NCBI GenBank assembly: GCA_030220185.1
Contig: JASPKZ010007295.1
Location: forward strand, 466,501-530,500
Source of the DNA: Diploptera punctata
Taxonomy: Eukaryota; Arthropoda; Insecta; Blattodea; Blaberidae
Reading direction: 5' to 3'
Length of the DNA stretch: 64,000 bases
Part shown: positions 46,201-59,500 of the stretch, in pieces
How the letters are laid out: each line of letters begins with the position of its first letter
Position numbering within the stretch: position 1 is the stretch's first letter
Notes under the pieces: model-generated
The model's input: only the letters and a program-made list of their open reading frames with translations
Told to the model about the DNA's origin: nothing
Database searches by the model: none
Translations under genes and position numbers: made by a program

Positions 46201-47402
46201 TTTCAGATGCCCCCACATGTAAAATTCCAGGAGGTTTAAGTACGGTGATCTAGCAGACCATCCAACAGAATAATGCCATTCCTCAGTGCCTTCTACCATG
46301 GCAACGATGCCTTTATGGACACATATTCATAGGACATTTTTTTCCTCCATTTTCAGTCAGCAATCGGTCTCTGCAGTTTGTCGGTGTAATTAAAATTCAC
46401 TGTATTTCAGTGCATCATTCATTAAGTTATAAATTATTTAAATTTTTAAAATTAAATATTATAAAGTACATACACACAAAAAAATAATTCTATTTATTAT
46501 TTCAGAAGTATTTTTCTTTCTTTCATTTTTTTGAGCTACTTTGAATCGATTTTTCACTTTTCACTTTCTATTACCATTTATTTATTTTATTTATTTATTT
46601 ATTTAGCCTGGTGGAGTTAAGGCCATGTGGCCTTCTCTTCCACTCTATACTACAATGATATGTTCAACACAGCTATACAACATAAAAAAAATTAATTAAA
46701 TTGACTATTTAATTCATGCACCAAATGGGAGTAAATGACCAATCACGTTACAATGAATTTTGTTTTACAACCAATGACAGTCGTGTTTCACCTCACAATT
46801 TATCAAATTCTGTTTACCAAAATAAAGAATTAATATTCTGAACAGGTCAGAACATTATTTTGCAGTGACGGACTCTCCAACAAATACATTAAATATAGCA
46901 AATAATGAACAGATTCCTTTGAACTACACATTTGATAATTGTGTGTTCAATAATTGTGTTTTTAAATAATGATTTTACCGAGTTGTTCCCTAAAAAAAGT
47001 AATTAATAACCTATAATGTTGGTTATAATATACAGTTTGATGTGTTTAATTTTTTCTCCACTAGAGTTCATTCTTACAATATTGCAATCCTATTTGGCAA
47101 TAAATAATTTCATCAAGTTTCAGAGGATGAACAAATGAAACATAACCAAACATTTCTCATTTGTTTTCAAATATCACTGTTGACATTAAATATATAAATA
47201 TTTCAAAATAACTATATTTAAATACTGATTTGTGAGTAAACAGCTTAATTTTATTCCTTAAATAGTCCTAACAAATGCCACTCTTGATTTTCAAATCCTC
47301 TAGATCAGAGCCGCCCTAACTTATTTGTTTCGTGGGCCAAATAGAAAAAAATAAAGATGGGGCCATAGTACCCTATTACAACTGTTAATAGATTATTATT
47401 TG

Positions 47403-47453
<51 letters not shown>

Positions 47454-47780
47454 TCTAGAAGAGATACAATAATAAACAGTGTAATTAAACAAAGATGAAT
47501 GTTCAAACTTATATTGTGAATTTCATTAAAACAAGCACAATAGTAAGGCCACGTAAAAATAATGATACAAGACAGATTCCAAAGAAGAATACTAGAATGG
47601 GTGCCACTTACTAGAAGAAGAACAGGACGACCAAAAATAATGTGCATTAATGGTGTTTTGAGAGCTTGAGTGAAAAACAAATTGAATGATGTAGATTGGA
47701 ATAACAGAGAGATATGTTGGAGAATGACAGATTAATTGGATGCAGGAAGATGTGAAATATTGTGGAACCTGCTAAAATAA

Positions 47781-47826
<46 letters not shown>

Positions 47827-50800
47827 AGATACTTTTCTTATTATGTTGTTATAACATTTCACAAGTTCTTGTTCCATTGTTGATATATTATAGGCCTATC
47901 CGTAGCATTTTTAATTTATTAGAATGCCAGATATAAAGTGATGGAGGGCCGTAGTTTGGGTGCCCCTGCTCTAGATAAATTGGAGGTCACTCATGGCATT
48001 ACTTATGAAAACTAAAATATATATTAGAAAAGAACATTTAAAAAAATTAACTGATTAATTGTAAACAAACAAGCTTTCTCATACCTTATAGTTAAGAATG
48101 CCGTAAAATATCTAAAATTTTCCTCGTGCAGAAATCTGTAACAAAAAATTAATTAATTTAATAAATAAAACTATCAAATTTAATATATGTAGGAAATAAC
48201 ACTACGAGGTTTCATTTAATTAATCAGTTGGAATGCATCAACAATGTTGAGCAAAAGCAATGAAACCTGGTCTGCGTAAAAATCAAGAAATATGAGGTGA
48301 GTCAAAATAACCAACTCATTAATGATTAAAACTATCAAAGTTTTATATAATTTTCATGAATATTTTATTTAATATTCGTATCAGCTGTTTCAATACATCT
48401 ACTTTAGACGAATATCATAATTAAAGTTGTAAAACAGTACCTGATACCTCAGTCGTCCTCAATAATTTGCTTTGTTGTTTTATAGGAGGCCTTTCGATAA
48501 CTTATGTATCAACTTCTGCTTTCATTTTGAGATATCAGTTACAGTTTTACAATTATTAAAACTTTAACATAGTAACCTCAACAGAGTTTCGTAATGTATT
48601 TTAAAAACATTGAATGCCATACTTACTTACTTACTTACTCACTGGCACTATCGAACCCGTAGGTTCATGGCCACACGGACATAAGCTCTCCATACATCCC
48701 TATCCTGAGCTAATGCTTTCCAATCATTCCCTGTATAATCTACTTCCCTCAAATCATAGTTAATGTTGTTCTCCCACCTCATTCTTGGTCTACCAACTGG
48801 GCGTTTTCCTTCTGGCTTTCCTACAAGAAGTTTCCATGCACGTCTTTCATTCCCCATACGCGCAACATGTCCTGCCCATCGCAGTCTACGGGACTTAACT
48901 GTTCTTATTATATCTGGCTTCCTATAAAGACCATGTAGTTCATTGTTATGTAGTCTTCTCCATTCACTGTCTGTTCATCTCTCTTTGGTCCAAAAATTTT
49001 CCTAAGAACTTTATTCTCAAATACTCGTAATCTCCTTTCCTCCCTTAAAGTAAGAGTCCATGTTTCGCACCCATATAATATAACTGGTAGAATAATAGTT
49101 TTATATATTTTCAGCTTAACGTTTTTTGAAAGGAGTTGGGACATCAAAAGTCTCTGCAATGCATAATAGCATGCATTTCCAGAATTGAGCCTATGTTTAA
49201 TTTCTTTGTGCATCTCATTCCTATTTGTGATTATTGTTCCTAGGTATTTGAATTCAGCCAATTCCTCAAAATTTCCCTCATTTGTCATTAGCTGTCCATT
49301 TCCATTATATAATGTATTTCTACGTGTGACCATATATTTAGTTTTACTGATATTTACTTCCAGTCCTAATTTCTTAGTGTTACTCAATAGTGTGTGCGTG
49401 TTGGCCTTTAGTATCTCCTCGCTATCGGCCAGTAGTACTACATCATCAGCATAAACTAACAGCTTATTAATACCATTCAGTTGTAAGCCTTCCTCATTCT
49501 CTAAAGATTTAATGGCATGCTCTAGTACAAAATTAAATAGTAGAGGAGATAATGCATCTCCTTGCTTCAACCCATTCTGGATTTCAAAAGTGTCTGAAAA
49601 CTGTTTGCCTACACGCACCCTACTCGTTGAGCCATTTAGACACATTCGTATAAGTCTAACTAACTTTTTAGGAATTCCGAACTCCAGCAGGATACTATAT
49701 AACTTCTCCCTCTTAATTGAATCATATGCTTTTTGGAAGTCTACGTATAGTTGATGTACAGTACCATTATATTCCCATTTCTTTTCTAAAATCTGTCTTA
49801 TACTAAAAATCTGATCTGTTGTAGACCTGTTTCTTCTAAATGCACATTGATGATCTCCTAGAATGTCATCAATATAGGGAGTAAGTCTGCTTACTAATAT
49901 ATTTGTTAGAATTTTGTACGAAGTTGAAAGTAATGAGATGCCCCTGTAGTTGTTGCAATCAGTTTTATCTCCTTTCTTATAAATTGGTACGATAATTGAT
50001 TCCTTCCATTCATCTGGAAGAGCTTCTTTTTCCCAAATCCTACTAAGCAAACAGCGTATCTTGATTCCTGACTACCTTCTCCTGGCCACCTAACTTCCTG
50101 TAAAGCGACTATATCCAAGGGCGATGTATCCAATTCCCGTGTTAATATCTCTAGTGCCCCGCTATTGTATAAAGTCCTAACATTCCATGTTCCTAGGAAC
50201 ATGTCCCTGTGTTTGAGCCTTTGGCATGGGTTCCCTGAAGTAGTCCCCGCCCGGAGAACCGAATGGGGGACTATTTGACCTCCGGAAAATTTTACCCCAG
50301 TAGAACCCATGTCCGCATTTCTTGACGGTTGTATTTTTACGGTGAAAGATCGTCACTCTTTCGACCAAGGTACTTATTTCGTCTGGCTTATCACCTTCGA
50401 CCAGTCCGGCATGGGTAACCCTATCGGCAGCAATGCTACCGGCGGCATAGCTCTCAGGATCATTTAAGCACACAAGCCACTCCACCACGACAAGGTAAAG
50501 ATACCATGGAGGGATTGAATGCCATAATACAAATAAATTTTCTATTTATGTGTATAGGACCTACTCAAGTATGCAAACAAATGTAACATACATAGAAAAT
50601 GTATTTGTATATAAGATATTCACCTGAAGAAGATTCAATATACTGAAACAGCTGTTACAAATATTATATATAATAAATATTTATGAAAATCATATAAAAC
50701 TTTTATAGCTTTATTTTTTAAACACATCATAGATTTTCATCAAGTAAACACCAAATCAATTTAAGATTAAATTAAATGCTTCATACCTCTCCTCATATCC

Positions 50801-53559
50801 AGTCTTTTAAGTAGACCACAGTTTCAAATCCTTTGTGGATTCATCTTCACTACCCTCTCGATACCTATGTTATGTCGATCAGAAGAACTACTACTTTCTC
50901 CTTCTGTTGGTGGACCGATAAAACTTCCAGATCCAGTCAGAATCTGCGAGAATTTCGAAGGGATTATGACAAAATTTACATAGGAAAAACAAAAAGAAAT
51001 TGAAAAAAGGGTAAAAAAACATCTTAGAAATGTCAGAAATGGTAAGTGGAAGAGTCAGCAGTAGCTGCTCATGCTTAGTCTGAAAAACATCTAATTGAAT
51101 CAAAAGTCAGTCTAATTAAACAAATAGAAAAACAAAAAGAACTAATGGTTTGGGAAAAAATCCACATTCAAAAAAACAAGAAAGAAAAACTTATGAACTT
51201 CCAAATTCCCAAGGATTCTGACTGGATCTGGAGATTTATTGGTCCACCAACAAAAGGAAAAAGTAGTAGTTCTTCTGATCGACATAACATGAGTCATCAA
51301 GAGGGTACTGAAGATGAATCCACCAAGGTTTTGAAACCGCGGTCTATTTAGAAGACTGGATATGAGGACAGGCATGAAGCATTTAATTTAATCTTAAATT
51401 AAACCTCATAGTGATTTCTTCTTATAAAAATTCAAACCAAATCAATTGATTATTAAAAAATTAATTATATCTTAATATATAAAAATTTTGTGTCACGTTG
51501 TTTGTCCGCGATGGAATCCTAAACTACTGAACCGATTTTAATAAAATTTTGCACACTGTGTGCAGTTTGATCCAACTTGAGACTTAGGGTAGTTTATAAC
51601 TGAATTTATAGTCACATTATTTTTTTATTGCAAATTATTTGTTTATTATTTAACAAAGAGTTATAATTATCTGTGAGTTCCATGCGATTCTAACAGATGG
51701 CGGTGTAATTATCTGTGAGTTCCATACGATTCTAACAGATGGCGGTGTAAGGTAATTTGGTAAGGTAATTGGTTTATTATTTAACAAAGAGAGATCCAGA
51801 TGGCTGTGCTTTTTGTTGCAACCGCGAAATTCAATTGAATTACAAATATTGATTATTTCATAATTTAAGTGTGTTCAGAGTTTATTTTATTTTCAATATT
51901 ATTAATTTCATGTGTAAGTATTAGTTTTAAGTAATCTGGCTGAAAGACAGCAACTTAATTAAAATTTTTAACATATACCTTAGCCACAGCAACGCGTGGC
52001 CGGGACTTCTAGTAGTTTTATAAATTCAATTCAGGTATTGATATTTCAAGTTTCTACTGTATATAATTTTAGTAATATTTTACAATTAAGTTATGTAGGT
52101 AGGAAATAACACTACGAGGTTTATTTAATTTTGTTGAGTTGTTTCTTGACTCACCTCATACTTCTTATCTCCCTCGCGATCCGGATTTCGTTACTGTATT
52201 TGTGACATTCTCAATGCTGTTCATGTTCACAACTGACGTCCAATGGTCTCCTCTCCTGCAGACTGACCTCTGCGCCATCTGATGTCTGGCCGATGAACTT
52301 CCAAACAAGGAGAGGGGATTGATTTGGAAGTTCGTTGGCCAGACATCAGATGGCATGGAAGTCAGTCTGCAGGAGAGGAGAGCATTGGACGTCAGTTGTG
52401 AACGTGAACAGCATTGAGAATGTCACAAATACAGTGACGAAATCCGGATCGCGAGGTAGTTAAGAAGTATGAGGTGAGTCAAGAAACAACTCAACAAAAT
52501 TAAAAAATATTTTACAATGATGACAAATCTTTGTGGATCATTTTTACGAGGCAGCTTCTTGATATTTCACTAATAATGTTTTGAAGACTGCTTCTCATTA
52601 TTGAAAAGCAGGCTGTGAAAACCTGAATAATTACATTAATACATTATATCCAATGGCAATTTAAAATTAAAATAGTAAGGTTTATCCAAGGATATAAGAG
52701 TAAAATGCCAAAATTTTCTTAAGTAGTTGTTTATGTAAGTGTAACAAATATTCAGATTTTTTGTAAATACACAATTTTCAATATGAATTACTATATGTTA
52801 TTTTAATACTATTACATATATTTCTTTTTTAGCTAAAGCAATGGGTCTACCAAATTTTTACCTACATGAATGTGGAACAGGAGGTGGTGTTTTCACTGTA
52901 AGTAGCAAAGCATACGAAATAAAATAATGTAACAACATAGAAACATAAATCAAAGAGTGAGCATTACTATAAATAAAATAATATTATTGCTAACTCCCAA
53001 ATAAGACCATTTGTAACTATGATTAGGTTTCTATACTCTAAAAATAAGCAAAATATGCACTTAAAATAATTCATTTATGACCCACAATCATCCAAAAATA
53101 ATTTAAAAACTCTAAAATATTATTTAATAAAGTTCACATAGATGTAAGTTTAAAAAAATTATATTTGAACAATGTGTCCACCGCTGTGGTCTCGAGGTAG
53201 CATGCTGTCTTGTCACACAGCAGGCCCGGGTTCGATCCTCAGTCGAGACAGGTTTCCTGGGTGAAGTTTTTTTTTGCGTTTTTCCTCACCTATAAGATAT
53301 ATGTCAGGAAACTTTAAGGCACAAACGGTCCCCAAACACCATCTGGCCATCATTAACATCAATATCATATTCACCTAATTAGCTTAAGTATAGTTTAAGA
53401 CTTCTCCTGGTGCATCATTACCATCATCATCAGCTCTCATATTATCAGGACAGCGTAACCCTGCCTTCCAGGTGCCCCAACCTCAGAAGTGGGTGACAAG
53501 TACACCATGCCAGGAGAGAACACCAGGAATGTCGAAATGATAATCTGGGGCATTTGGAA

Positions 53560-53593
<34 letters not shown>

Positions 53594-56500
53594 TGAACAA
53601 TGTACAGTAGTAAACACAGTTAAATCTGTGAAATGAAGGTTATAATACTATAATGATATTGTGAAAAGAAAAATTAATGTCTGAACCAGGAATCGAACCT
53701 TGGACCTCTCATTCATGACATCTTTAGGAAAATATGCAATAACTAATTTGATGTTACTTACTTACTTACTCACTGGTACTATCGAACCCGTAGGTTCATG
53801 GACGCACGGACATAAGCTCTCCATACATCCCTATCCTGAGCTAATGCTTTCCAATCATTCCCTGTATAATCTACTTCCCTCAAATCATAGTTAATGTTAT
53901 TCTCCCATCTCATTCTTGGTCTACCAACTGGGCGTTTTCCCTCTGGTTTTCCTACAAGAAGCTTCCATGCAAGTCTTTCATTCCCCATACGTGCAACATG
54001 TCCCGCCCATCGCAGTCTACGAGACTTAACTGTTCTTATTATATCTGGCTTCCTATAAAGACCATGTAGTTCATTATTATGTAGTCTTCTCCATTCACCT
54101 GTCTGTTCATCTCTCTTTGGTCCAAAAATTTTCCTAAGTACTTTATTCTCAAATACTTGTAATCTCCTTTCCTCCCTTAAAGTAAGAGTCCATGTTTCGC
54201 ATCCATATAATGAAACTGGTAGAATAATAGTTTTATATATTTTCAGTTTAACATTTTTTTAAAGAAGTTGGGACATCAAGAGTCTATGCAATGCATAATA
54301 GCACACATTTCCAGAATTGAGCCTATTTTAAATTTCTTTGTGCACCTCATTCCTATTTGTGATTATTGTTCCTAGGTATTTGAATTCATCCACTTCCTCA
54401 AAATTTCCCTCATTTGTCATTAGCTGTCCATTTCCATTATATAATGTATTTCTACGTGTGACCATATATTTAGTTTTATTGACATTTACTTCCAGTCCTA
54501 ATTTCTTAGTGTTACTCAATAATGTGTGCGTGTTGTCCTTTAGTATCTACTCGCTATCGGCCAATAATACTACATCGTCAGCATAAACTAACAGCTTATT
54601 AACACCATTGAGTTGTAAGCCTTCCTCATTCTCTAAAGATTTAATGGCATGCTCTAGTACAAAATTAAATAGTAGAGGAGATAGTGTATCTCCTTGCTTC
54701 AACCCATTTTGGATTTCAAAAGTGTCCGAAAACTGTTTGCCTACACGCACCCTACTCTTTGTGCCATTTAGACACATTCGTATAAGTCTAATTAACTTCT
54801 TAGGAATTCCGAACTCCAGCAGTGATGTTATATTTTTAAATTAACATGTTCCAGAATTGGATAAAGTTTTATTTTAGAAAGAAAAATTATGTTCGAACCG
54901 GGAGTTGAACCCCGGACCTCTGACTCTGTACGTCAGTGCGGTAATCATTACGCCATTCGAACTCCTGATAGGAACGTCAAATTTCTTTCTACTTATACAA
55001 ATAATTCTCCTTTCATCCGAAGGCCGATAGTAATCACTATCAACAACACCATATGACAACTTCTTTTCTAAGTATTTTTATTGAGAATTTAAACATTAAT
55101 TTTTAAGCGGTTAAAGCTACTATTTTGATGTCATATTTTTTTTAATTAACATGTTCCAGAATTGAATATTAATTGTATAAGTAGAAAGAAATTTGACATT
55201 CCTATCAGAAGTTCGAATGGCGTAATGGTTACAGCACTGACATACAGTCAGAGGTAAGTGGTTCAACTCCTGGTTTGAATGTAATTTTTCTTTCTAAAAT
55301 AAACCTATATCCAATTCTGGAACATGTTCATTTAAAAAAATATAACATCAAAATAGTAGCTTTAACCACTTAAAAATTAATGTTTAAATTCTCAATAAAA
55401 AATACATTGAAAAGAAATTGTCAGATGGTATTGTTGATGGCAATGGCTATCGGCCTTCGGATGAAAGGAGAATTAATTGTATAAGAGGAAAGAAATTTGA
55501 TGTTCCTATCGGAAGTTCGAATGGCATAACGGTTACCGCACTGACGCACAGAGTCAGAGGTCCAGGGTTCGAACGTAATTTTTCTTTCTAAAATAAAGCA
55601 ATAACTAAATTAATTTGGTCTAGTAATTCGTAACAAAGGAGAGGTTAAGGCCATTGTAGATGTAGAATATTAATGAGGATATGGATCAAAATCATTAGGT
55701 ATATATTCATAGTTAAATATGGGAAATAACATTATGAGGTTCTTAATTCGTAAATTAATGAGTCATATTTTTACATCTTACCTCATATCTTATGTTTCTC
55801 TAAACACGGGAACTAGTTTTCAAGAGAAGGATCTCTCTCATTTTCAACCGACATTATGACTACCAGATTTTCGTTGGAATCGTTGGAATCTCCATCAATA
55901 ACGTTGCCATCTGGTGTTGATTTGATGAACTTTGAGATGAGGTCATGTTCATCGGGAATCTCGAAATTCATGGATCTAAATTTGTTCTTCTGAATATGTA
56001 TCTTCTCCCAAATTGCCAATTCTAAAGGTTCTAATTTCAATGGAAAATTTTACAAACAAATCTCAGGTCTGGCTATGGGTAATCCACTTTCACCATTTCT
56101 GAAAATTTATTTATGGGTTATTTAGACTGTCATATCACCAATGATTATCCCTAGATGTTCAAATGTTGGTATAGATACGTGAATGATATTTTCTCTGTGA
56201 TAAATTCTAAATACAGGGCAAGTCAAAATGTTGTGCAGGTTTTCAGAAATTTATTATGTGAAATGTAATGAACATATAATATTGTGAGACATATTGTATG
56301 AAAGGTAAACTCTCAAAGTTTTTTTTTTAATATTCACAGATGTTCTATGTGAGCGCCTTTTGTTACACGACAGATGTCAAGCCGATATTCAATCTCCTGC
56401 CAAACTTTCTGTAGCAGTCCGCGGTCGATATCAGCAATGGCTGCTGTGATGCGGGCACGCAGTTCATGCAGTGTTGTTGGAAGTGGTGGTACGTAAACAT

Positions 56501-59500
56501 GATCCTTTACAAGACCCCACATGAAGAAATCACACGGGGTTAGATCTGGTGAACGAGGTGGCCAATGAATGAGTTGTTGATCACCCTGAGATGCACGGCC
56601 TATCCAGCGTTGTGGTAAAGCCGTATTCAAATGGTCTCGAACACTGCCATGGTAATGTGGAGGGGCACCATCCAACTGCAGAATGAAATCTGGACTATCC
56701 GCTTCAAGCTGCGGAAGGAGCCATTGTTGTAGCATATCAAGGAAAACATGTCCGTTCACAGTACGTTCATGAAAGAAAAGGGCCCATAAACCTTTGCATG
56801 GGAAATGGCACAAAAGACATTCACTTTCGGAGAATCGCGTTGATGTTCCAGAGTTGCATGGGGGTTACCAGTTCCCCAAATCCTTACATTGTGTCTATTC
56901 ACTTTTCCTGAAAGGTGGAAAGTCGCTTCATCACTGTAAACTACCCTCTCATGGAACTCATTCTCTTCCATTAATGCGAGAAAATCAACACAGAAGGACG
57001 CTCGCAAAGCATAATCGGCGGGTTTTAAGGCTTGAACCAGTTGCAAGTGGTAGGGTTTCATCTGTAAACGTTTCCGGAGAATCCGCCATACAGTTTTTTG
57101 TGGTAGTTGAAGTTCTGTCGCTCCCCAGTAGGTGGATTTCTGTGGACTCCGCACGAAGCATGTGCGAACGCGTTCGACTGTCTCTTCACTCGTCGACGGA
57201 CGGCCAGTCGATTTTCGTTTACAGATACAGCCTGAATCCCTAAATTGTGTGTACCACTTACGAATGGATCTCCCATCCGGCGGGTCTTTATCGTATCTGG
57301 TACGGAAATGTCGTTGAACACTAGTCACAGAGTTGTTTACATGGTAATCAAGCACACAGAAAGACTTCTGATCCCCAGTCAACGCCATTTTCCTTTACTG
57401 CTCTGCTGTTGACATCTTGCGGGTGAACGCCGAACTTTAGAAGTGGACAACTAAACTTTGAGAGTTTACCTTTCATACAATATGTCTCACGATATTATAT
57501 GTTCATTACATTTCACATAATAAATTTCTGAAAACCTGCACAACATTTTGACTTGCCCTGTATAATGATGATGCATTGAAATTACTCAACCCTCAAGATG
57601 AAACTGTTAAATTTACTATGGAATTGGAAAAGGATAAAGAAATCCCATTTTTGGACCTTTACTTAAGAAGGAATGAACTACGAGGAAAAATTGAATTCAA
57701 TATATATATAGGGAGGATACTCATACAGACAATTATTATATAAAATCTTCAGGTTTCAATTGTGCATAAACATGCAATTTTCAACAGTTTGATATATAGA
57801 TTATTAAATGTTCCATTAAATAAAGAAGATTTTAAGAAAGAATACAATCACATTTTGAACATAGCCAATTTAAATGGTTTTGGAAGAGAAATAATTATAA
57901 AAAAAATGAAAGAAATTCAGAAAACAAAAAGATAAAAGAATACACCACCCTGCAATCTGATTCAAAAAAAGGAAAACAATTTAAGAAAATTACTTATCAT
58001 CCTGAAATACATAACAAATTTCAAGAAATTTAATATTACATTGGCACCAATAAATAAATTTAGCCTTGGTAATCTATTAATAACTAATAAGAAATTGAAC
58101 ACCCCAGATAGCAAATAATCTGGAATTTATCAAATTAATTGTAAGGACTGCAATAAAGTATACATAAGAAAAACAAAAAGGAATTTGGACACTCGCACTA
58201 AGGAACACTTTGGAAATATTAAAAATGGTGAAATTGAAAAATCAGCTATTGCAGAACACAGTTTATTGGAGAATCATAAAATTGAAAAAGAAGCCCAACT
58301 TTTAAAACATGTGGAAAAACCTTTAGAATTGACAATTTGGGAGAAGATATATATTTAGAAGAACAAATTTAGATCCATGAATTTCAAGATTCCTGATGAA
58401 CGTGACCTCATCTCAAAGTTCATTAAATCAACACCAGATGGCAACGTTATTGATGGAGATTCCAACGAAAATCCAGTAGTCATAATGTCGGTTGAAAATG
58501 AGAGAGATCCTTCTCTTGAAAACTAGTTCCCGTGTTTAAAGAAACATAAGATATGAGGTAAGATGTAAAAACATGACTCAATTTATGGTATATATTCCCT
58601 GTTCACCCTTTATTCAATTTTCAAATTTTGCTTCTAAATATTGTATCAAAAGAAGGTGAATGGCAATATCATCAACTACTTGACAATAGATATCAACCAA
58701 TCTATGATCAATTCTTGAATATGTTTTCAGACTGGTGGCAGTGAATCCATTCTTATCGCAGTGATAGCTGCAAGGTATCATGCCATCAAAAGACTCAAAA
58801 AAAGTCAAGAAGAAAAGCCAGATAACTGTTTCTTGCCTAAGCTAGTGATGTATTTTTCAGAAGATGCACATTCATGTATTGAGAAGACAGCTAATATATG
58901 TATGGTTAAAAAACGTAAAGTTGAAACTGATGAATGCTTCCGTTTAACTGGATGTGCTTTGGAAAAAGTAAGTTATTTTTTTCCACTTTTTGAGTTGATT
59001 AATCAGACAGGTAAGTTCTTTGAGGATATAAATAATATCACATTTTAATATTTTTGTATTTAGAACATTTGAGATTTCTATTATTTGGAACAAATTAGTC
59101 TAGGCTCCAAAAGAATGGGAACTGCTAAAGTGTTTGCAAGAATGAGCTCCAGTAAACTATACTTACTTAATACAAGCTTTCCACTTTACAGCAGTTTGCC
59201 TTTGATTCCTGCTTTCCAGAGATTCCTATCTTCCCATTGTCCATCTTCCATACCCCTCTTCATCATGGCATCATATATTCCCTCATACCAAGCTCTTCTA
59301 CTTCTCCCCCTCTTCCATCTGCCTGGTACCATCCCATCCAACACCTGTTTAGGCCACTGGTCTTCCGACATCCGTTGTACATGTCCATACCATTGTAGAG
59401 CTCTCTTTGTTATCCTATCGATAACAGTTTCTTGTGCATCCATTTCTTGTCTGATATATGTATTTCGAATATGTTGTAGCCTGGATATTCTCATACTTCT

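Larger units (their letters stand above)
56212..57562 (-). mobile_element. Mariner-like transposon, near full length
   Basis: 1347 bp (56214-57560) between TA dinucleotides, TIRs about 105 bp beginning cagggcaagtcaaaatgttg. Transposase is on the minus strand in two overlapping frames (57388-56756 and 56813-56334), so one frameshift near 56760 separates the first catalytic Asp from the rest. Confidence 0.88.
55698..58597 (+). mobile_element. Penelope-like element, most complete copy, split by a mariner
   Basis: Element 55709-58586 between ggtatatattc at 55698-55708 and 58587-58597. An inverted copy of its 3' end (55725-56040) precedes it. RT: KQISGLAMGNPLSPFL-like (about 56058-56100, frame-broken) and W-Y-R-Y-V-N-D-I-F (56165-56200), then after the mariner EKDKEIPFLDLYLRRNEL. 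GIY-YIG: INCKDCNKVYIRKTKRNLDT (about 58137-58195). C-terminus: LTIWEKIYI, KNKFRSMNFKIPDERDLISK. Several stops; inactive. Confidence 0.85.

Noticed and set aside
49185..49754. Plus-strand open frames over the LINE RT
   Set aside because: They are antisense shadows of the 48908-50050 reverse transcriptase frame.
56794..57317. Plus-strand 149-codon frame over the mariner
   Set aside because: Antisense of the transposase, whose minus-strand frame has recognisable catalytic motifs.
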